Assembly: GCF_015240255.1 (NCBI RefSeq)
Contig: NZ_CP061205.1
Span: forward strand, 2,501,501-2,565,500
Direction of reading: 5' to 3'
Source: Kordiimonas pumila
Lineage (GTDB): Bacteria > Pseudomonadota > Alphaproteobacteria > Sphingomonadales > Kordiimonadaceae
DNA: 64,000 nucleotides
Below the pieces are notes generated by a model. That model did not search any database. It saw nothing but the letters and a program-made list of their open reading frames with translations, and was not told the origin of the DNA. The position numbers and the translations under genes were made by a program. The first letter of the stretch is position 1. The number at the start of each line of letters is the position of its first letter. Of the stretch, positions 8,395 to 17,994 are shown one piece after another.

Positions 8395-9115
8395 TGCTGT
8401 CTCCTTCATTATTTATAGCATCTGCAGGAGCCGGCTCTTTCATAGGGGCGGACATCTTGCCTTCAATCATCTGGCGGAACTGTGCTGCACGTGTTTTGAT
8501 TTGCGGCGGCGTTTCTGGGTCATCCGCGAGAATAGAAAAATGGGAAAGCGCAGTGTCACTATCACCTGATTTCATTGTTAAAAATGCAAGCTGTTCCATG
8601 GCGCTGAAATACCAAGCTTTTCCTTTTATAGCCACAACAGATAGGCGGCTAATTGCTTCCGCTTGCCTTATTGGGTCTTTCCCGACCAGTGTGGCGGCAG
8701 CAAACTGGGCTAAATCCTGTAGAGCATCGTCCACGCCACTTTGTTTGGATATATTGTCATAAGAGCTAATAGCGCCGTCAATATCGCCGCTAGCGGCTTT
8801 TGCTTGCGCAAGACGAAGTCCCGCTAAGGTTTGATAGCCGCCCTCAAGAGAAGGCAATGTTTCTGCCCAAACTGTAACAACATCAGCACCATCAGACTGC
8901 GATTTTTCTACAGCCTGATCAAAAGCTAAAGCATTTGCTTCTTCGTCAGACTTTATCTTGGCTGTGTAGAGTTCGTTCGATGCAACAACGAGAGCAATAC
9001 CAACAGCACCTGCAATGATAAATTTACCGTAGCTTTTCCACAGGGCTATAAGCTGGTCACGCCGCAGGTCTTCATCAACCTCTTGTGCAGCAAGGTCCGG
9101 GTTTATATCCGACAC
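8384..9115 (-). CDS. YfgM-like tetratricopeptide membrane protein
   Basis: Ancillary SecYEG-translocon protein of the YfgM/TPR_21 family, anchored in the inner membrane and presenting a TPR domain to the periplasm, where it links translocation to chaperones. The 243-residue product has a short cytoplasmic N-terminus (DLRRDQLIALWKSYGK), one hydrophobic helix (about residues 30-48) and helical TPR-like repeats. It starts at GTG 9115, preceded by AGGAG with six-base spacing. It is first in the yfgM-bamB-der arrangement known from many Proteobacteria. I infer the function from family and position, since TPR sequences alone are not specific. Confidence 0.82.
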   Translation of the reverse strand: MSDINPDLAAQEVDEDLRRDQLIALWKSYGKFIIAGAVGIALVVASNELYTAKIKSDEEANALAFDQAVEKSQSDGADVVTVWAETLPSLEGGYQTLAGLRLAQAKAASGDIDGAISSYDNISKQSGVDDALQDLAQFAAATLVGKDPIRQAEAISRLSVVAIKGKAWYFSAMEQLAFLTMKSGDSDTALSHFSILADDPETPPQIKTRAAQFRQMIEGKMSAPMKEPAPADAINNEGDSSES

Positions 9116-9179
9116 GCGAAACTCCTAAACTGTGGGCCTAATCATTGATCAGGCGTAATCTATTCCAAACACATTTGTA

Positions 9180-9233
9180 CGCAAGCTTGTGCACAAAACC
9201 ATAAAATTTTCGCTACCATAGACAAAGCTTGCG
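9180..9233. repeat. Inverted repeat between panB and the YfgM-like gene
   Basis: CGCAAGCTTGT (9180-9190) faces ACAAAGCTTGCG (9222-9233), complementary except for one extra A, around a 31-base AT-rich loop. It lies in the 169-base gap after panB. It could be part of the panB transcript end or an operator for the yfgM promoter. It has no T-run. Confidence 0.45.
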
Positions 9234-9284
9234 CCGATAGCAAACGAGAAGACACCAGTAAATTATGGTATTTGTTCGGCAGAG

Positions 9285-10136
9285 TTATTTATTACTGCCT
9301 ACCATTTTATAGGTGTGTTCTTCTTCAGGGAAACTTCTGCTCCGCACCTCTGTTGCATAACTCTCAATCGCGCCTTCAATTGCAAGGCCAATTTCAGCAA
9401 ACCTTTTCACGAATTTTGGATTAATTGCAAACATGCCCATCATGTCCTCTGTAACCAAAATTTGGCCGTCACAAGCGCTGGATGCTCCAATTCCAATTAC
9501 TGGGATTTTAAGTTCATCGGTTATTTTGCGTGCGAGAGGCTCGGCAACACCTTCTAAAACGACAGCAAAAGCCCCCGCTTCCTGTACCGCCAGAGCATCA
9601 TCAATTATGGGCTGCCATTCATCAACCGTCCGGCCATGAGCGCCGTAACCGCCATACGAATTTACTGACTGTGGCATTAAACCAACATGGGCAAGTACAG
9701 GCACACCTCTATGGCTGAGGAAGCGAATGGTTTCAGCCATTTCAACACCGCCTTCAAGTTTCACTGCACTTGCACCTGTTTCAGAAAGTGCTCGTGCTGC
9801 ACTCCTGAAGGCTTGCTCTTTCGATTCTTCATAGGAACCAAAAGGTAAATCTATAACAACCAGCGCCTGCTTTGCCCCCCGGCACACAGCTCTGCCGTGA
9901 CGAATCATCATATCGAGATCTACACCCAGTGTGGAATCCATCCCGTACAGCACCATGCCCACACTGTCGCCAACAAGCAGCAGATCACAGTGCTTGTCGA
10001 GCCGTGCAGCCATGGGTGTTACATAGGCTGTAAGGCACACAATAGGCGTGCCACCTTTCATGCTACTAATGTTTTTTGCTGTGGTCCGGCGCTTTGGCCG
10101 AGCATCAATAGACACATTTTTATTGATCGTAGACAT
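9285..10136 (-). CDS. panB: 3-methyl-2-oxobutanoate hydroxymethyltransferase (PanB)
   Basis: First committed enzyme of pantothenate (coenzyme A precursor) synthesis; it transfers a hydroxymethyl group from 5,10-methylene-THF to alpha-ketoisovalerate. The 283-residue protein shows the family blocks [30 protein letters not shown] (metal-binding DS), [14 protein letters not shown], and the [22 protein letters not shown] segment. The N-terminal 20 residues are an extra basic extension. No panC or panD is next to it, so the pathway is split in this genome. Confidence 0.96.
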   Translation of the reverse strand: MSTINKNVSIDARPKRRTTAKNISSMKGGTPIVCLTAYVTPMAARLDKHCDLLLVGDSVGMVLYGMDSTLGVDLDMMIRHGRAVCRGAKQALVVIDLPFGSYEESKEQAFRSAARALSETGASAVKLEGGVEMAETIRFLSHRGVPVLAHVGLMPQSVNSYGGYGAHGRTVDEWQPIIDDALAVQEAGAFAVVLEGVAEPLARKITDELKIPVIGIGASSACDGQILVTEDMMGMFAINPKFVKRFAEIGLAIEGAIESYATEVRSRSFPEEEHTYKMVGSNK

Positions 10137-10225
10137 AATACCATCTCTGTCGTTAGTAGAACGGCCTACAGATATGGCATATATTTAATAGCTTAGCAGT
10201 AAATTCTTTAACTGCTGTGTAGCGA

Positions 10226-12118
10226 TTAAGGCATATTTGCATAGTCGCGGTTAGTCGATTTTTCTATAAGGGGTAAAATATGCCGAATAACCTTTTCAGC
10301 GCTGTACTCTGTTAAATGGCTGTCATCACTGTATAAAATATGCTGCTCAAATTCATTGTAACATGTGCCGTCTTGGCAGAGAATAACCGTTGGATCAATG
10401 AAGTAAATATTTGGAATCTCTTTCAGCCCTTCTTGTAGTGCTTGGTTCACCTCTATGCCCTCTGAATGAGCTTCTTCATATTGAACAGGGCATAATGCAT
10501 TGGCATATGATCTACATCGTTCAATGCCGTATTGCATATCTAGGTTGCTCGTTATATTCGCAGGCACATTGCCTATAATCAATATTGTAATGTCCTTTGG
10601 TACCTGACGTATTAGCTCTAACAATGCAGAAACTACGGCATTTCTTGCAATTTCTGAAGTTTGACTATTACCTAAGTCTTTATTGTGCTTAATATCTATA
10701 ATTCTCTTTTTATACCAGCGATAGGCAATCACGAGCATTTTAGGTGGGGTAGCTTTGTTCAACTCTTTGGTAAGGTAATCAAGTTTGCTGAGGCACTTGT
10801 GTCTTTTGTTCTCTCTTTCTCCGTGAGATTTGTTAATGATACCTGGTAACGCTATGCAATCCCCGCCCGCAATCAATTTTGTTTTAGTAAGATTATTGAG
10901 TGCCTTGAAATACTGAAGGGCATGACTATCACCGTATAATATTACTTCTGCATTTGATATATGTTGATTTTCACCCCAACCAACACCTTCACCAGCATAA
11001 GCGTTTCGTGATGAGTTAAGCTGAAAAATAGCAATGAAAGGTACTATAATTAGCAATGAAATCGTTGTAACAGCAAGTTTTAAAACTACTTTTCCACGTG
11101 CATATCTGAATGGTTTTTCAACTAAATAATGCGTAATTACAGCCATTATCACAGTAGTCAAAATTGCCAATACGACAAGTAAGTCATAGTATTGCATGTT
11201 GCCATATTTGTACTTTAATAAAGAAATTAAGGGCTGATGCCATAGGTATAAATTATAGCTAATAATTCCAGTACCAACGAGTAATCGTGTACTTAGAATT
11301 TTATAAACATATGTGTTATTTGTTGCAAATACCAAAATAAATATAGTTCCTAAAATAGGAACAAGTGTATAGAAGCTAGGTAAAGGTGTTTGGTCATCAT
11401 AAACAAATATAGAAAACAAAATTAGACCTAGGCCTAATATACTAAAAAGCTGATTTTTAAGGCTTGGCGCATTAACCAGCTGTGTATGCGCCATATAAAA
11501 AGCAACAAGTGCACCAGATAGAATTTCCCATGCCCGTGATGGCAAAAGATAAAAATTTGCGAATGGATATAGTTGTGATGCAATTTGGGAAACTGTAATA
11601 CTGATGATAACAGCCAATATTGTTAAACCCAGTACCCACTTTTGCCCGTATTTAGAAAAAAGCAATAAGAATGCGGGGAACATTATATAATATTGCTCTT
11701 CAACGCTCAGACTCCAAGTATGTAAAAGCGGCTTAAGCTCTGCAGCTTTGGCAAAATAATCGACCTCCTTCAAGAAGAAGATGTTGGAAGTAAAGGTAGC
11801 AACAGCAATAATACTTTTGAAAAAGTCTCTCAGGTCGCTTGGTGTCAAAACTGAAATGGCCAGAAGTGTAACCAGCATCACCATGAAAATTAAGGATGGT
11901 AAGATCCTGCGTGCACGTCTTTCATAAAACCTGAGCAAACTGAAAGTGCCAGCATCTAGAGACGAAATAACAATGGACGTTATGAGATACCCGCTTATTA
12001 CAAAGAAAACATCAACGCCAATGAAGCCACCACTGAACGTTGTAAGCCCTGCATGGCACAAGATTACTGGAATTACAGCTAACGAACGCAATCCATCTAT
12101 TTCACGTCGATACTGCAA
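10226..12118 (-). CDS. Acyltransferase-3 with C-terminal SGNH domain (OafA/YrhL-like)
   Basis: Membrane O-acyltransferase that probably moves acetyl or similar groups onto a surface glycan. The N-terminal half (about 1-365) is the ten-helix AT3 domain with the hallmark RREIDGLRSLAV and putative catalytic His22 (ILCHAG), plus SVEEQYY around 138-144. The C-terminal part is a periplasmic SGNH esterase-like domain: block I YGDSHA (GDSH 396-399) and block V DDSHLTE (Asp598, His601). The start is TTG 12118, preceded by AGGTG eight bases upstream; the RREIDGLR motif so close to the N-terminus leaves no later choice. The gene is visibly AT-richer than its neighbours and pairs with the GSCFA gene. Confidence 0.9.
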   Translation of the reverse strand: MQYRREIDGLRSLAVIPVILCHAGLTTFSGGFIGVDVFFVISGYLITSIVISSLDAGTFSLLRFYERRARRILPSLIFMVMLVTLLAISVLTPSDLRDFFKSIIAVATFTSNIFFLKEVDYFAKAAELKPLLHTWSLSVEEQYYIMFPAFLLLFSKYGQKWVLGLTILAVIISITVSQIASQLYPFANFYLLPSRAWEILSGALVAFYMAHTQLVNAPSLKNQLFSILGLGLILFSIFVYDDQTPLPSFYTLVPILGTIFILVFATNNTYVYKILSTRLLVGTGIISYNLYLWHQPLISLLKYKYGNMQYYDLLVVLAILTTVIMAVITHYLVEKPFRYARGKVVLKLAVTTISLLIIVPFIAIFQLNSSRNAYAGEGVGWGENQHISNAEVILYGDSHALQYFKALNNLTKTKLIAGGDCIALPGIINKSHGERENKRHKCLSKLDYLTKELNKATPPKMLVIAYRWYKKRIIDIKHNKDLGNSQTSEIARNAVVSALLELIRQVPKDITILIIGNVPANITSNLDMQYGIERCRSYANALCPVQYEEAHSEGIEVNQALQEGLKEIPNIYFIDPTVILCQDGTCYNEFEQHILYSDDSHLTEYSAEKVIRHILPLIEKSTNRDYANMP

Positions 12119-12346
12119 TATAATTACACCTACGTATGATTTTTTAAGAGCTACAAAAGGCTCATAGAATAGCTAATATGGACAACCATTATTAAATAAT
12201 CTCCTGTTATTTCCCTTAAAGTCGGGAGTATAAATATACGAATATTAATATTCTTCAATTTAGAGATAGTAAAAATCAACTTTTAATATAATGGTTTATC
12301 TATTGAAACACTGACTCATTTATGTCTTACACGCCTTATCAAAAGG
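12119..12346. other. AT-rich intergenic spacer between acyltransferase and GSCFA genes
   Basis: This 228-base spacer is strongly AT-rich and codes for nothing recognisable. It contains a perfect 14-bp palindrome, GAATATTAATATTC (12240-12253), and a loose CTCC/GGGAG pairing near 12201-12229. It probably holds the promoter of the acyltransferase gene. The composition, together with the two flanking genes, suggests acquired DNA. Confidence 0.5.
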
Positions 12347-14104
12347 CTATAGACCAAGCTGTTTTATAGCGCCTGCATAATAGTCAGGATTGCAATGAAT
12401 ATCCCAGTTGCTTTCTGACGCCCTGTATTTATCTAGTGTAAAACCTGATTTGTCACAAAGAGAACTCCAGTCGTGAAATATAAATTCAGTTCTTTGCAGG
12501 CCCTTGTTTACTAATAAAAAAGCTTGATAATATGCTTCTTTATGAATTTGATAAGATCCTGATTCAACGAACTCTTTTCCAAATCTAAATACAGCACTTT
12601 TGTAGGGTATATCTGGCGCGCACATCCATTTGATGTGTTTATAATCAGATTGGCTCTCAAGGTTTTTCACAAAGTTTATTTTTCGGCGAACCTCTTTTTT
12701 ATAAAATCTTACAAGTGAATCCTCAACTTTATCAACAAATGGCATCTGCGGGGTTATATCCGCTCCCTTACAGCCTAAAAAACCAGCTTTAAGCTTACCG
12801 TGGTGTCTTATAATGCCGTCCCCAAATAAGCACTCTCCAACAAGTACTACTGTTTCAGGAGTATGAATGACAATATCTTGAATCTTGTCATGATATTGAG
12901 GTTTGAACTCAAATTTTTGAAACTTTGAGTGAAGTAAGCCACTGCCGTCATTTGTCTTCAACCATTGATGCGGGATATAATGGAATTTCTCGTCTGGAAC
13001 TTTACTTTGGACCCATCTTTTTACGCTGCTTAGATGGCTGTCACCAAAAAAAAATATCTTTTTATTGTAACTTTCTCGTGTTGGTTTGCTCGGTACAAAT
13101 GCATCAAGAAGTGCATCTTCACAATCAATGTCCTGAACAGAGTTTTCCGTATTATTTAATGTAACCGGGGTTTCATCCAAACATGAGTTTGCAAAAATGC
13201 CCATTACAGTATTAACAGATGACTTTTTGATGGTTCGATAGTTATTTTCAAAATGTGTAGAAGCTGCTGCCGGATTGTTGATGATTTCAAAAGAAGGGAA
13301 GTAATCTGACTGGTTATGTTTTGATGCAAAGTCACCTGCTACAGCCCTCAGAACAGCTTTGGAGTATGTGGAGGAAACTAAAATATGTCTGTTATCTGCT
13401 GTCGCAGTCAGGGGAACGGGAGAAACGGTTAGCAAGCTTCTAAAAGGTTTGTTTTTACGCAGCAGCCTGATGGCTTCATGCAAGTCCTCTAAATCCTGTA
13501 AAACTTCATTATATGTATAGTTTACGAAGGAATAGTTATCTGTTTTATAGTCACCGCCTAAGATTCCAGGCGCCGTTGGCAAAACTGTTTTACAAGCATT
13601 TATCTGCCATGTTTCTGTTAAGCCTAACGTAAATATAAATACGTCTAATTCAGAGAATGCCTTCTTTAAATTTTTTAGGTGTAAGGCTCTGGATTCAAGT
13701 AGGTCTTCAACCGTACTAAATGGCTTGATAAAAACATTTGGTCTCAGGGGGTCTATGAAGCCTGCATCAGCTTGCCACGCAGGCTCGCTAGATTGACGGT
13801 TTCCTATTACTTCGTTTACAAGCTGCAATGCTTGCTTGACAGTGTATACATTTCCATAATTAGCTGCAAATGAAGGGCTATGTATGTTTTCTGTGCTATC
13901 ATAGAAAGGAACATTTAGGTTTTTATTCCGCATCCAGTTAGCTATATGCTGCGCAAAACAACTCCCCATAGTCACAACGACATCATTTTTTTTGATGCGC
14001 CACTTCGCAGTGTGAATACCCTTTAGTTCATGAGGATCAGACTGCTCCACACCTTTTTTCCAAAAGGAATTATCAGGAAGTTCATTGTAAGGGTTATGCT
14101 GCAT
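12347..14104 (-). CDS. GSCFA-domain protein with a second SGNH-like module
   Basis: The 585-residue protein begins with a GSCFA domain (a branch of the SGNH/GDSL hydrolase clan, often found in glycan-modification loci). Its hallmarks are TMGSCFAQHI (residues 45-54), TLGLTETW (159-166) and SPVPLTAT (228-235). From about residue 348 a second module starts with IFFFGDSHLSS (GDSH 354-357), continues through VVLVGECLFGDG and ends with WDIHCNPDYY (Asp568, His570), resembling SGNH blocks I and V. I start at ATG 14104 (MQHNPYNELP, like other GSCFA proteins); the frame also opens at TTG 14221, but those 39 residues look unrelated. No signal peptide is seen, so it may be cytoplasmic. Function is unproven. 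Confidence 0.78.
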   Translation of the reverse strand: MQHNPYNELPDNSFWKKGVEQSDPHELKGIHTAKWRIKKNDVVVTMGSCFAQHIANWMRNKNLNVPFYDSTENIHSPSFAANYGNVYTVKQALQLVNEVIGNRQSSEPAWQADAGFIDPLRPNVFIKPFSTVEDLLESRALHLKNLKKAFSELDVFIFTLGLTETWQINACKTVLPTAPGILGGDYKTDNYSFVNYTYNEVLQDLEDLHEAIRLLRKNKPFRSLLTVSPVPLTATADNRHILVSSTYSKAVLRAVAGDFASKHNQSDYFPSFEIINNPAAASTHFENNYRTIKKSSVNTVMGIFANSCLDETPVTLNNTENSVQDIDCEDALLDAFVPSKPTRESYNKKIFFFGDSHLSSVKRWVQSKVPDEKFHYIPHQWLKTNDGSGLLHSKFQKFEFKPQYHDKIQDIVIHTPETVVLVGECLFGDGIIRHHGKLKAGFLGCKGADITPQMPFVDKVEDSLVRFYKKEVRRKINFVKNLESQSDYKHIKWMCAPDIPYKSAVFRFGKEFVESGSYQIHKEAYYQAFLLVNKGLQRTEFIFHDWSSLCDKSGFTLDKYRASESNWDIHCNPDYYAGAIKQLGL

Positions 14105-14392
14105 TGCTATAGGGCCTGTGATTTTAGGTATTATAGGGCAGTCTCTTTTTGATAGAGCCGTAGGGGAGTCATATAAAGAAAGAATATAACCTCTATTACA
14201 ATAGAGAGTTGAATTTTCCAACCAAGATTACGACAGTATAATTGCTGAATGCATAAGCCCAAACTGTATAAAAGCTATGTGCCGCAAAACCATATGAATG
14301 TAGTAAATGCTTTATGTTAGACTTTTACCTTTATGGCTTTGGATCGTGACGTTTTCAGCACGCCTCTGTAGTTTGGCGCGCGACAGACACTA

Positions 14393-15940
14393 TCATTCCC
14401 ACTCAATAGTTCCTGGGGGTTTGCTGGTCACATCATATACAACTCGGTTAATGCCCCGTACTTCATTAATGATACGTGTTGCTGTACGCCCTAAAAAGTC
14501 ATGTGGGAACGGGTAATAGTCAGCCGTCATACCGTCCGTTGAGGTAACAGCTCTTAGTGCACACACATGATCATATGTACGGGCATCGCCCATAACGCCA
14601 ACTGTTTTAACGGGTAAGAGAACTGCAAACGCCTGCCAAATTGTATCATAAAGGCCTGCATTCCTGATTTCTTCTAAATAAATTGCATCAGCTTTGCGTA
14701 GAATATCGGCTTTTTCACGGGTAATTTCCCCCGGTATTCTGATGGCAAGGCCCGGTCCAGGAAATGGATGGCGGCTCACAAAATCATTATGTAGCCCAAG
14801 TTCGCGGCCTAACTCTCGGACTTCATCTTTAAAAAGTTCCCGAAGCGGTTCCACCAGCGACATATTCATGCGTTCAGGTAAACCACCAACATTATGATGT
14901 GACTTAATGGTAACCGATGGTCCGCCAATGAAGGATACAGATTCAATCACATCAGGATAGAGTGTTCCTTGGGCCAGAAAGTCTGCGCCGCCAATATTGC
15001 GTGCTTCTTCTTCAAACACATCAATGAATAATTTCCCAATAATTTTACGTTTCTTTTCAGGGTCAGTAACACCAGCAAGTTCACCTAGAAACAGGTCAGA
15101 TGCATCTCTGTGAACAAGGTTAATGTTGTAATGTTCACGGAACAGACTAACAACTTGATCGCTTTCCCCTGCCCGCATAAGGCCGTGATCCACATAAACA
15201 CAGGTTAGCTGGTCACCAATTGCTTCATGAATAAGGACAGCAACAACACTACTGTCAACACCACCAGAAAGGCCGCAAATTACCTTGCCAGACCCTACTT
15301 GGTCACGAATTTCCTGAATTTTTGTTTCTCGAAAACTGGCCATAGTCCAGTCACCTGAACATGTGCAAATATTCAAAACAAAGTTCTTTAGAAGTTCTGC
15401 ACCGTGCGGGGTATGCATGACTTCTGGGTGAAACTGGACGCCGTAGAATTTTTTCTCATCGTTTGCTATAGCCGCAAAGGGTGCACCTTCACTTGTCGCA
15501 ACAACAGAAAAACCTTCGGGCAGCCGGTCAACATGGTCACCGTGGCTCATCCATACCTGTTCGCGGTCACCTGTTTTCCATACACCGTCAAATAGTGCGC
15601 AATTTTCCCGCACATCAACAAATGCCCTGCCAAATTCCTGATGGTCAGACGTTGTAACATTACCACCCAACTGATCAACCATGGTTTGCTGGCCGTAGCA
15701 TATGCCCAGCACAGGAATGCCTAAACCAAAGATACGTGCTGGCGCGCGCGGCGTATCAGCGTGGGTTACACTTGCTGGACCACCAGAAAGAATAATACCG
15801 GCTGGCTTGAAGCTATCCAGAATATCATCGGATGCATTGAATGGAACGATTTCGCAGTAAACCCCTGCTTCTCTTACCCGGCGCGCAATCAACTGGGTAA
15901 CTTGTGATCCAAAATCAAGAATAAGGATTTTATCGTTCAT
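14393..15940 (-). CDS. guaA: GMP synthase (glutamine-hydrolysing)
   Basis: Converts XMP to GMP using ATP and glutamine. The 515 residues contain an N-terminal class I glutamine amidotransferase domain ([12 protein letters not shown]; catalytic Cys in [15 protein letters not shown] with the catalytic His and Glu), the ATP-pyrophosphatase domain with the P-loop [10 protein letters not shown], and a C-terminal dimerisation domain ending in the universal PPGTIEWE. I start at ATG 15940 (MNDKILIL); a GTG four codons upstream is possible but less usual. It is monocistronic here: a terminator separates it from aspS upstream. The 288-base region downstream to the GSCFA gene contains no recognisable gene or clear terminator. 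Confidence 0.97.
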   Translation of the reverse strand: MNDKILILDFGSQVTQLIARRVREAGVYCEIVPFNASDDILDSFKPAGIILSGGPASVTHADTPRAPARIFGLGIPVLGICYGQQTMVDQLGGNVTTSDHQEFGRAFVDVRENCALFDGVWKTGDREQVWMSHGDHVDRLPEGFSVVATSEGAPFAAIANDEKKFYGVQFHPEVMHTPHGAELLKNFVLNICTCSGDWTMASFRETKIQEIRDQVGSGKVICGLSGGVDSSVVAVLIHEAIGDQLTCVYVDHGLMRAGESDQVVSLFREHYNINLVHRDASDLFLGELAGVTDPEKKRKIIGKLFIDVFEEEARNIGGADFLAQGTLYPDVIESVSFIGGPSVTIKSHHNVGGLPERMNMSLVEPLRELFKDEVRELGRELGLHNDFVSRHPFPGPGLAIRIPGEITREKADILRKADAIYLEEIRNAGLYDTIWQAFAVLLPVKTVGVMGDARTYDHVCALRAVTSTDGMTADYYPFPHDFLGRTATRIINEVRGINRVVYDVTSKPPGTIEWE

Positions 15941-15973
15941 CAACACTCTCACTTATTGAAACATATATAAGCA

Positions 15974-16003
15974 CAAGAAAAATGGGGCAACAAAGCCCCA
16001 TTT
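15974..16003 (-). terminator. Intrinsic terminator downstream of aspS
   Basis: On the minus strand AAATGGGGC pairs perfectly with GCCCCATTT around a six-base loop (TTTGTT), followed by TTCTT. It lies 10 bases after the aspS stop codon and separates aspS from guaA. Confidence 0.9.
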
Positions 16004-16012
16004 GTGAAATTT

Positions 16013-17794
16013 CTAAACGTCTTTTTTGGGCGGCTCGACGCAGCGAATGTAAAGCTCGCGCAGCTGTGCTGGTGAAACCTCGCTCGGCGCATTCATCATT
16101 AGGTCTTCCGCTTTTTGGTTCATTGGGAAAACAATAACCTCACGAATGTTAGGTTCATCGGCTAGTAGCATAACCATGCGGTCAACCCCTGGCGCAAGAC
16201 CACCGTGTGGCGGCGCGCCGTACTTAAAGGCGTTCAGCATACCACCAAACTCTGTTTCAACCGTTTTTTGGTCATATCCAGCAATTCCGAAAGCTTTGAC
16301 CATAATATCTGGCCTGTGGTTCCTGATAGCACCAGATGACAGTTCAATACCGTTGCAAACAATGTCGTACTGGTAAGCGAGAATTTCAAGCGGATCTTGT
16401 TCCTCAAGGGCTTCCATACCACCTTGCGGCATAGAAAATGGGTTGTGAGAGAAATCAACACGCTTTTCGTCTTCGTTATACTCAAACATTGGGTAGTCAA
16501 CGATCCAGCAAAATTTAAACTCATCATCAGATATCAGGCCAAGTTCTTCACCAACCTTTGTACGTGCAAGGCCGGCCAACTTGGCCGCACCCGCTTCTTT
16601 ATCGCAGGCAAAGAAAACGCCATCATTTTCTTTAAGACCAAGCTTTTCAATGAGCTGTGCGGTTACTTTTTCACCAAGGTTTTTGGCAATCGGGCCGCCA
16701 GGTACACCTTCTTTAATATTGATATAACCAAGACCTGCAAAACCTTCTTTTTTTGACCAGTCATTTGTACCATCAAAGAATTTACGTGATTTAAGGCCAG
16801 CGTCCGGTGCTGGAATCGCGCGAACTACAGCACCGCTTTCAATCATGCTGGCAAAAATACCAAATCCTGAGCCACGGAAAATTTCTGTTACATCAGAAAT
16901 TTCAATTGGGTTTCTAAGGTCTGGTTTGTCGTTACCATATTTAAGCATCGACTCTTTAAACGGGATACGCGGGAATGGGGCTTCAGTGATTTTCTTTTTA
17001 GAAAACTCTTTAAAAATACCAACCAGAACAGGTTCAATCGCCGCGAACACATCATCTTGTGTCACAAAACTCATTTCAATATCGAGCTGATAGAATTCCC
17101 CAGGACTGCGGTCAGCACGGGCATCTTCATCTCTAAAGCAAGGCGCAATCTGGAAATAGCGATCAAAACCAGCCACCATCAACAGTTGCTTGAACTGCTG
17201 CGGCGCTTGCGGTAGCGCATAAAACTTGCCCGGGTGCTGGCGTGCTGGCACGAGGAAGTCTCTTGCCCCCTCAGGTGAGGAGGCCGTTAGGATAGGTGTT
17301 TGAAACTCATTAAAGCCCTGATCCGTCATACGGCGGCGTAGAGATGATATTACTTGTGAGCGCATCAAGATGTTTTTGTGCAGACGCTCGCGGCGCAGAT
17401 CAAGAAAACGGTATTTAAGGCGAATATCTTCAGGATAGTCAACGTCACCAAATACTGGCATAGGCAAATCGCCTGCTGCAGAAAGTACTTCCATGTCATC
17501 AACATAGATTTCAATCTCGCCTGTCGGCAAATCAGCGTTCACTGTTTCCTGCATGCGCGCTTTCACACGACCATCAATACGGATAACACTTTCTGCGCGT
17601 ACTGATTCCGCAGCGGCAAAACAGCTACTATCAACATCAAAAACACATTGTGTAAGGCCGTAGTTATCGCGCAGGTCAATGAACAGAAGACCACCATGGT
17701 CTCGTTTTCTGTGAACCCAACCTGAAAGGCGTACTGTATCGCCAACATTGGTGCCCCGGAGCTCATTACAAGTGTGCGAACGAAATGCGTGCAT
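16013..17794 (-). CDS. aspS: Aspartyl-tRNA synthetase
   Basis: Class II synthetase of the bacterial type. The 593-residue protein has an N-terminal OB-fold ([19 protein letters not shown]), class II motif 2 ([19 protein letters not shown]), the bacteria-specific GAD insertion domain (about 290-430) and motif 3 ([13 protein letters not shown]). The DHGG in the anticodon-binding domain has His (residue 33) where the discriminating E. coli enzyme has Leu; in Pseudomonas this His goes with a non-discriminating enzyme that also charges tRNA-Asn. That would imply GatCAB-dependent Asn-tRNA formation, which cannot be checked here. It is divergent from rnd, as is common in alphaproteobacteria. Confidence 0.97.
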   Translation of the reverse strand: MHAFRSHTCNELRGTNVGDTVRLSGWVHRKRDHGGLLFIDLRDNYGLTQCVFDVDSSCFAAAESVRAESVIRIDGRVKARMQETVNADLPTGEIEIYVDDMEVLSAAGDLPMPVFGDVDYPEDIRLKYRFLDLRRERLHKNILMRSQVISSLRRRMTDQGFNEFQTPILTASSPEGARDFLVPARQHPGKFYALPQAPQQFKQLLMVAGFDRYFQIAPCFRDEDARADRSPGEFYQLDIEMSFVTQDDVFAAIEPVLVGIFKEFSKKKITEAPFPRIPFKESMLKYGNDKPDLRNPIEISDVTEIFRGSGFGIFASMIESGAVVRAIPAPDAGLKSRKFFDGTNDWSKKEGFAGLGYINIKEGVPGGPIAKNLGEKVTAQLIEKLGLKENDGVFFACDKEAGAAKLAGLARTKVGEELGLISDDEFKFCWIVDYPMFEYNEDEKRVDFSHNPFSMPQGGMEALEEQDPLEILAYQYDIVCNGIELSSGAIRNHRPDIMVKAFGIAGYDQKTVETEFGGMLNAFKYGAPPHGGLAPGVDRMVMLLADEPNIREVIVFPMNQKAEDLMMNAPSEVSPAQLRELYIRCVEPPKKDV

Positions 17795-17911
17795 GGTATC
17801 CTACGTTTCTGTTAATTCTAACTATTATGTCTATACTGATGCGCTACAATACGCAAAAAAATATACCAAATTGGGCCGGAAAAGCGCATGAATACCCTCG
17901 AATGTCAAGGC

Positions 17912-17951
17912 CAGTAAAAAGAAACATGCGAGTAAAGCGTGACCTTACTGG
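17912..17951. repeat. Short inverted repeat upstream of rnd
   Basis: CCAGTAA (17912-17918) and TTACTGG (17945-17951) are perfect reverse complements 26 bases apart in the divergent aspS/rnd spacer, about 45 bases before the rnd start. It could form a leader hairpin or be chance. Confidence 0.3.
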
Positions 17952-17994
17952 AAAAGCTGTGTATTAGATGCCCCAAACAACAATGGAATACTGC

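Noticed and set aside
14105-14221. 39-codon upstream extension of the GSCFA gene starting at TTG
   Set aside because: The GSCFA family normally begins near MxNPYxxLP, which is at ATG 14104, and the TTG has no convincing ribosome binding site.
14222-14392. Possible tRNA or small RNA in the gap between the GSCFA gene and guaA
   Set aside because: No cloverleaf, no CCA-like end and no T-run terminator could be made out. Nothing identifiable.
17785-17967. Open frame of 60 codons in the aspS/rnd spacer
   Set aside because: No recognisable family, no good ribosome binding site, overlaps the aspS start and lies in a divergent promoter region. Treated as chance.
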